Shown here: positions 5,666 through 5,789 of the stretch, in pieces | Layout: each line of letters opens with the position of its first letter | How positions within the stretch are numbered: the stretch's first letter is position 1 | NCBI GenBank assembly: GCA_018260285.1 | Contig: JAGLBH010000113.1 | Location: 1 to 5,789, forward strand | Source of the DNA: Arthrobacter sp. | GTDB lineage: Bacteria > Actinomycetota > Actinomycetes > Actinomycetales > Micrococcaceae | Reading direction: 5' to 3' | DNA: 5,789 nucleotides | The notes under the pieces: generated by a model | Database searches by the model: none | The model's input: only the letters and a program-made list of their open reading frames with translations | Told to the model about the DNA's origin: nothing | Translations under genes and position numbers: made by a program

Positions 5666-5711
5666 GAAAGCCCCGTCTGCCCCCTGATTCTTGGGGGCGG
5701 GCGGGGCTTTC
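5666..5711 (+). terminator. Strong intrinsic terminator after the permease gene
   Basis: The arms 5666-5684 and 5693-5711 form a 19-pair stem with two G-U wobbles and an eight-base loop (5685-5692). The top is GCCCCC/GGGGGC and the base is GAAAG/CTTTC. The stem contains a TTT at its 3' base, but no separate T-run follows, as is often so in high-GC actinobacteria. It lies 114 bases after the permease stop. The near symmetry means it could also stop transcripts coming from the right. Confidence 0.8.
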
Positions 5712-5789
5712 TGCTGTGCTGGGGCGGCAGGGCGGCAGGGCTGCGGCGGTGAGTTGGTGTGGCTGTGAGGGAGGTGTGGTCGGGGGGGG
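5712..5789. other. G-rich end without a visible gene
   Basis: No start codon with a ribosome binding site and no coding pattern is apparent here. G-runs occur at 5721-5724, 5730-5732 and 5738-5740, separated by the repeated CGGCA, and the window ends in eight G residues (5782-5789). The final run may mark a sequencing or contig boundary. Confidence 0.4.

Overview
The base composition is high-GC, and the longer coding regions favour GC-ending codons. GTG starts are used, and the protein families look actinobacterial, so the window most likely comes from an actinobacterium. A Micrococcales-type genome is my guess, but nothing here fixes the genus.

Layout from left to right. (1) Positions 1-134 are the C-terminal end of an AzlD-like small membrane protein, a subunit of branched-chain amino acid exporters. 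(2) A 116-base gap follows, AT-richer than its surroundings. It holds a possible 11-codon hydrophobic leader ORF with its own Shine-Dalgarno sequence. (3) Positions 251-2961 are a tightly coupled three-gene operon on the plus strand: an ABC ATPase (251-991), a 440-residue membrane protein with about seven helices and a large, probably extracytoplasmic, cysteine-containing domain (995-2317), and a 215-residue multi-helix membrane protein (2314-2961). Together these look like a complete ABC-2-like transporter of unknown substrate. (4) An alpha/beta hydrolase lies convergently on the minus strand (2978 to about 3793). (5) The region of about 170 bases at 3794-3968 is divergent. It contains a 19-base palindrome, GATAAT-N7-ATTATC, each half of which reads as a -10 box. 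(6) Positions 3969-5552 are a 527-residue APC-superfamily amino acid permease of the cationic amino acid transporter type, with strongly optimised codons. (7) A tandem hairpin and a strong intrinsic terminator follow (5645-5711). The last stretch is G-rich, without a gene, and ends in eight G residues.

How the pieces relate. The two outer genes (AzlD-like and the permease) both belong to amino acid transport. The ABC operon between them has looser codon use, especially in the ATPase, and may be an accessory insertion. The most interesting element is this three-gene ABC system with its secreted-side cysteine domain and possible leader peptide. The divergent palindromic control region between hydrolase and permease comes second. 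I see no tRNA, rRNA, CRISPR array, insertion sequence or attachment site.
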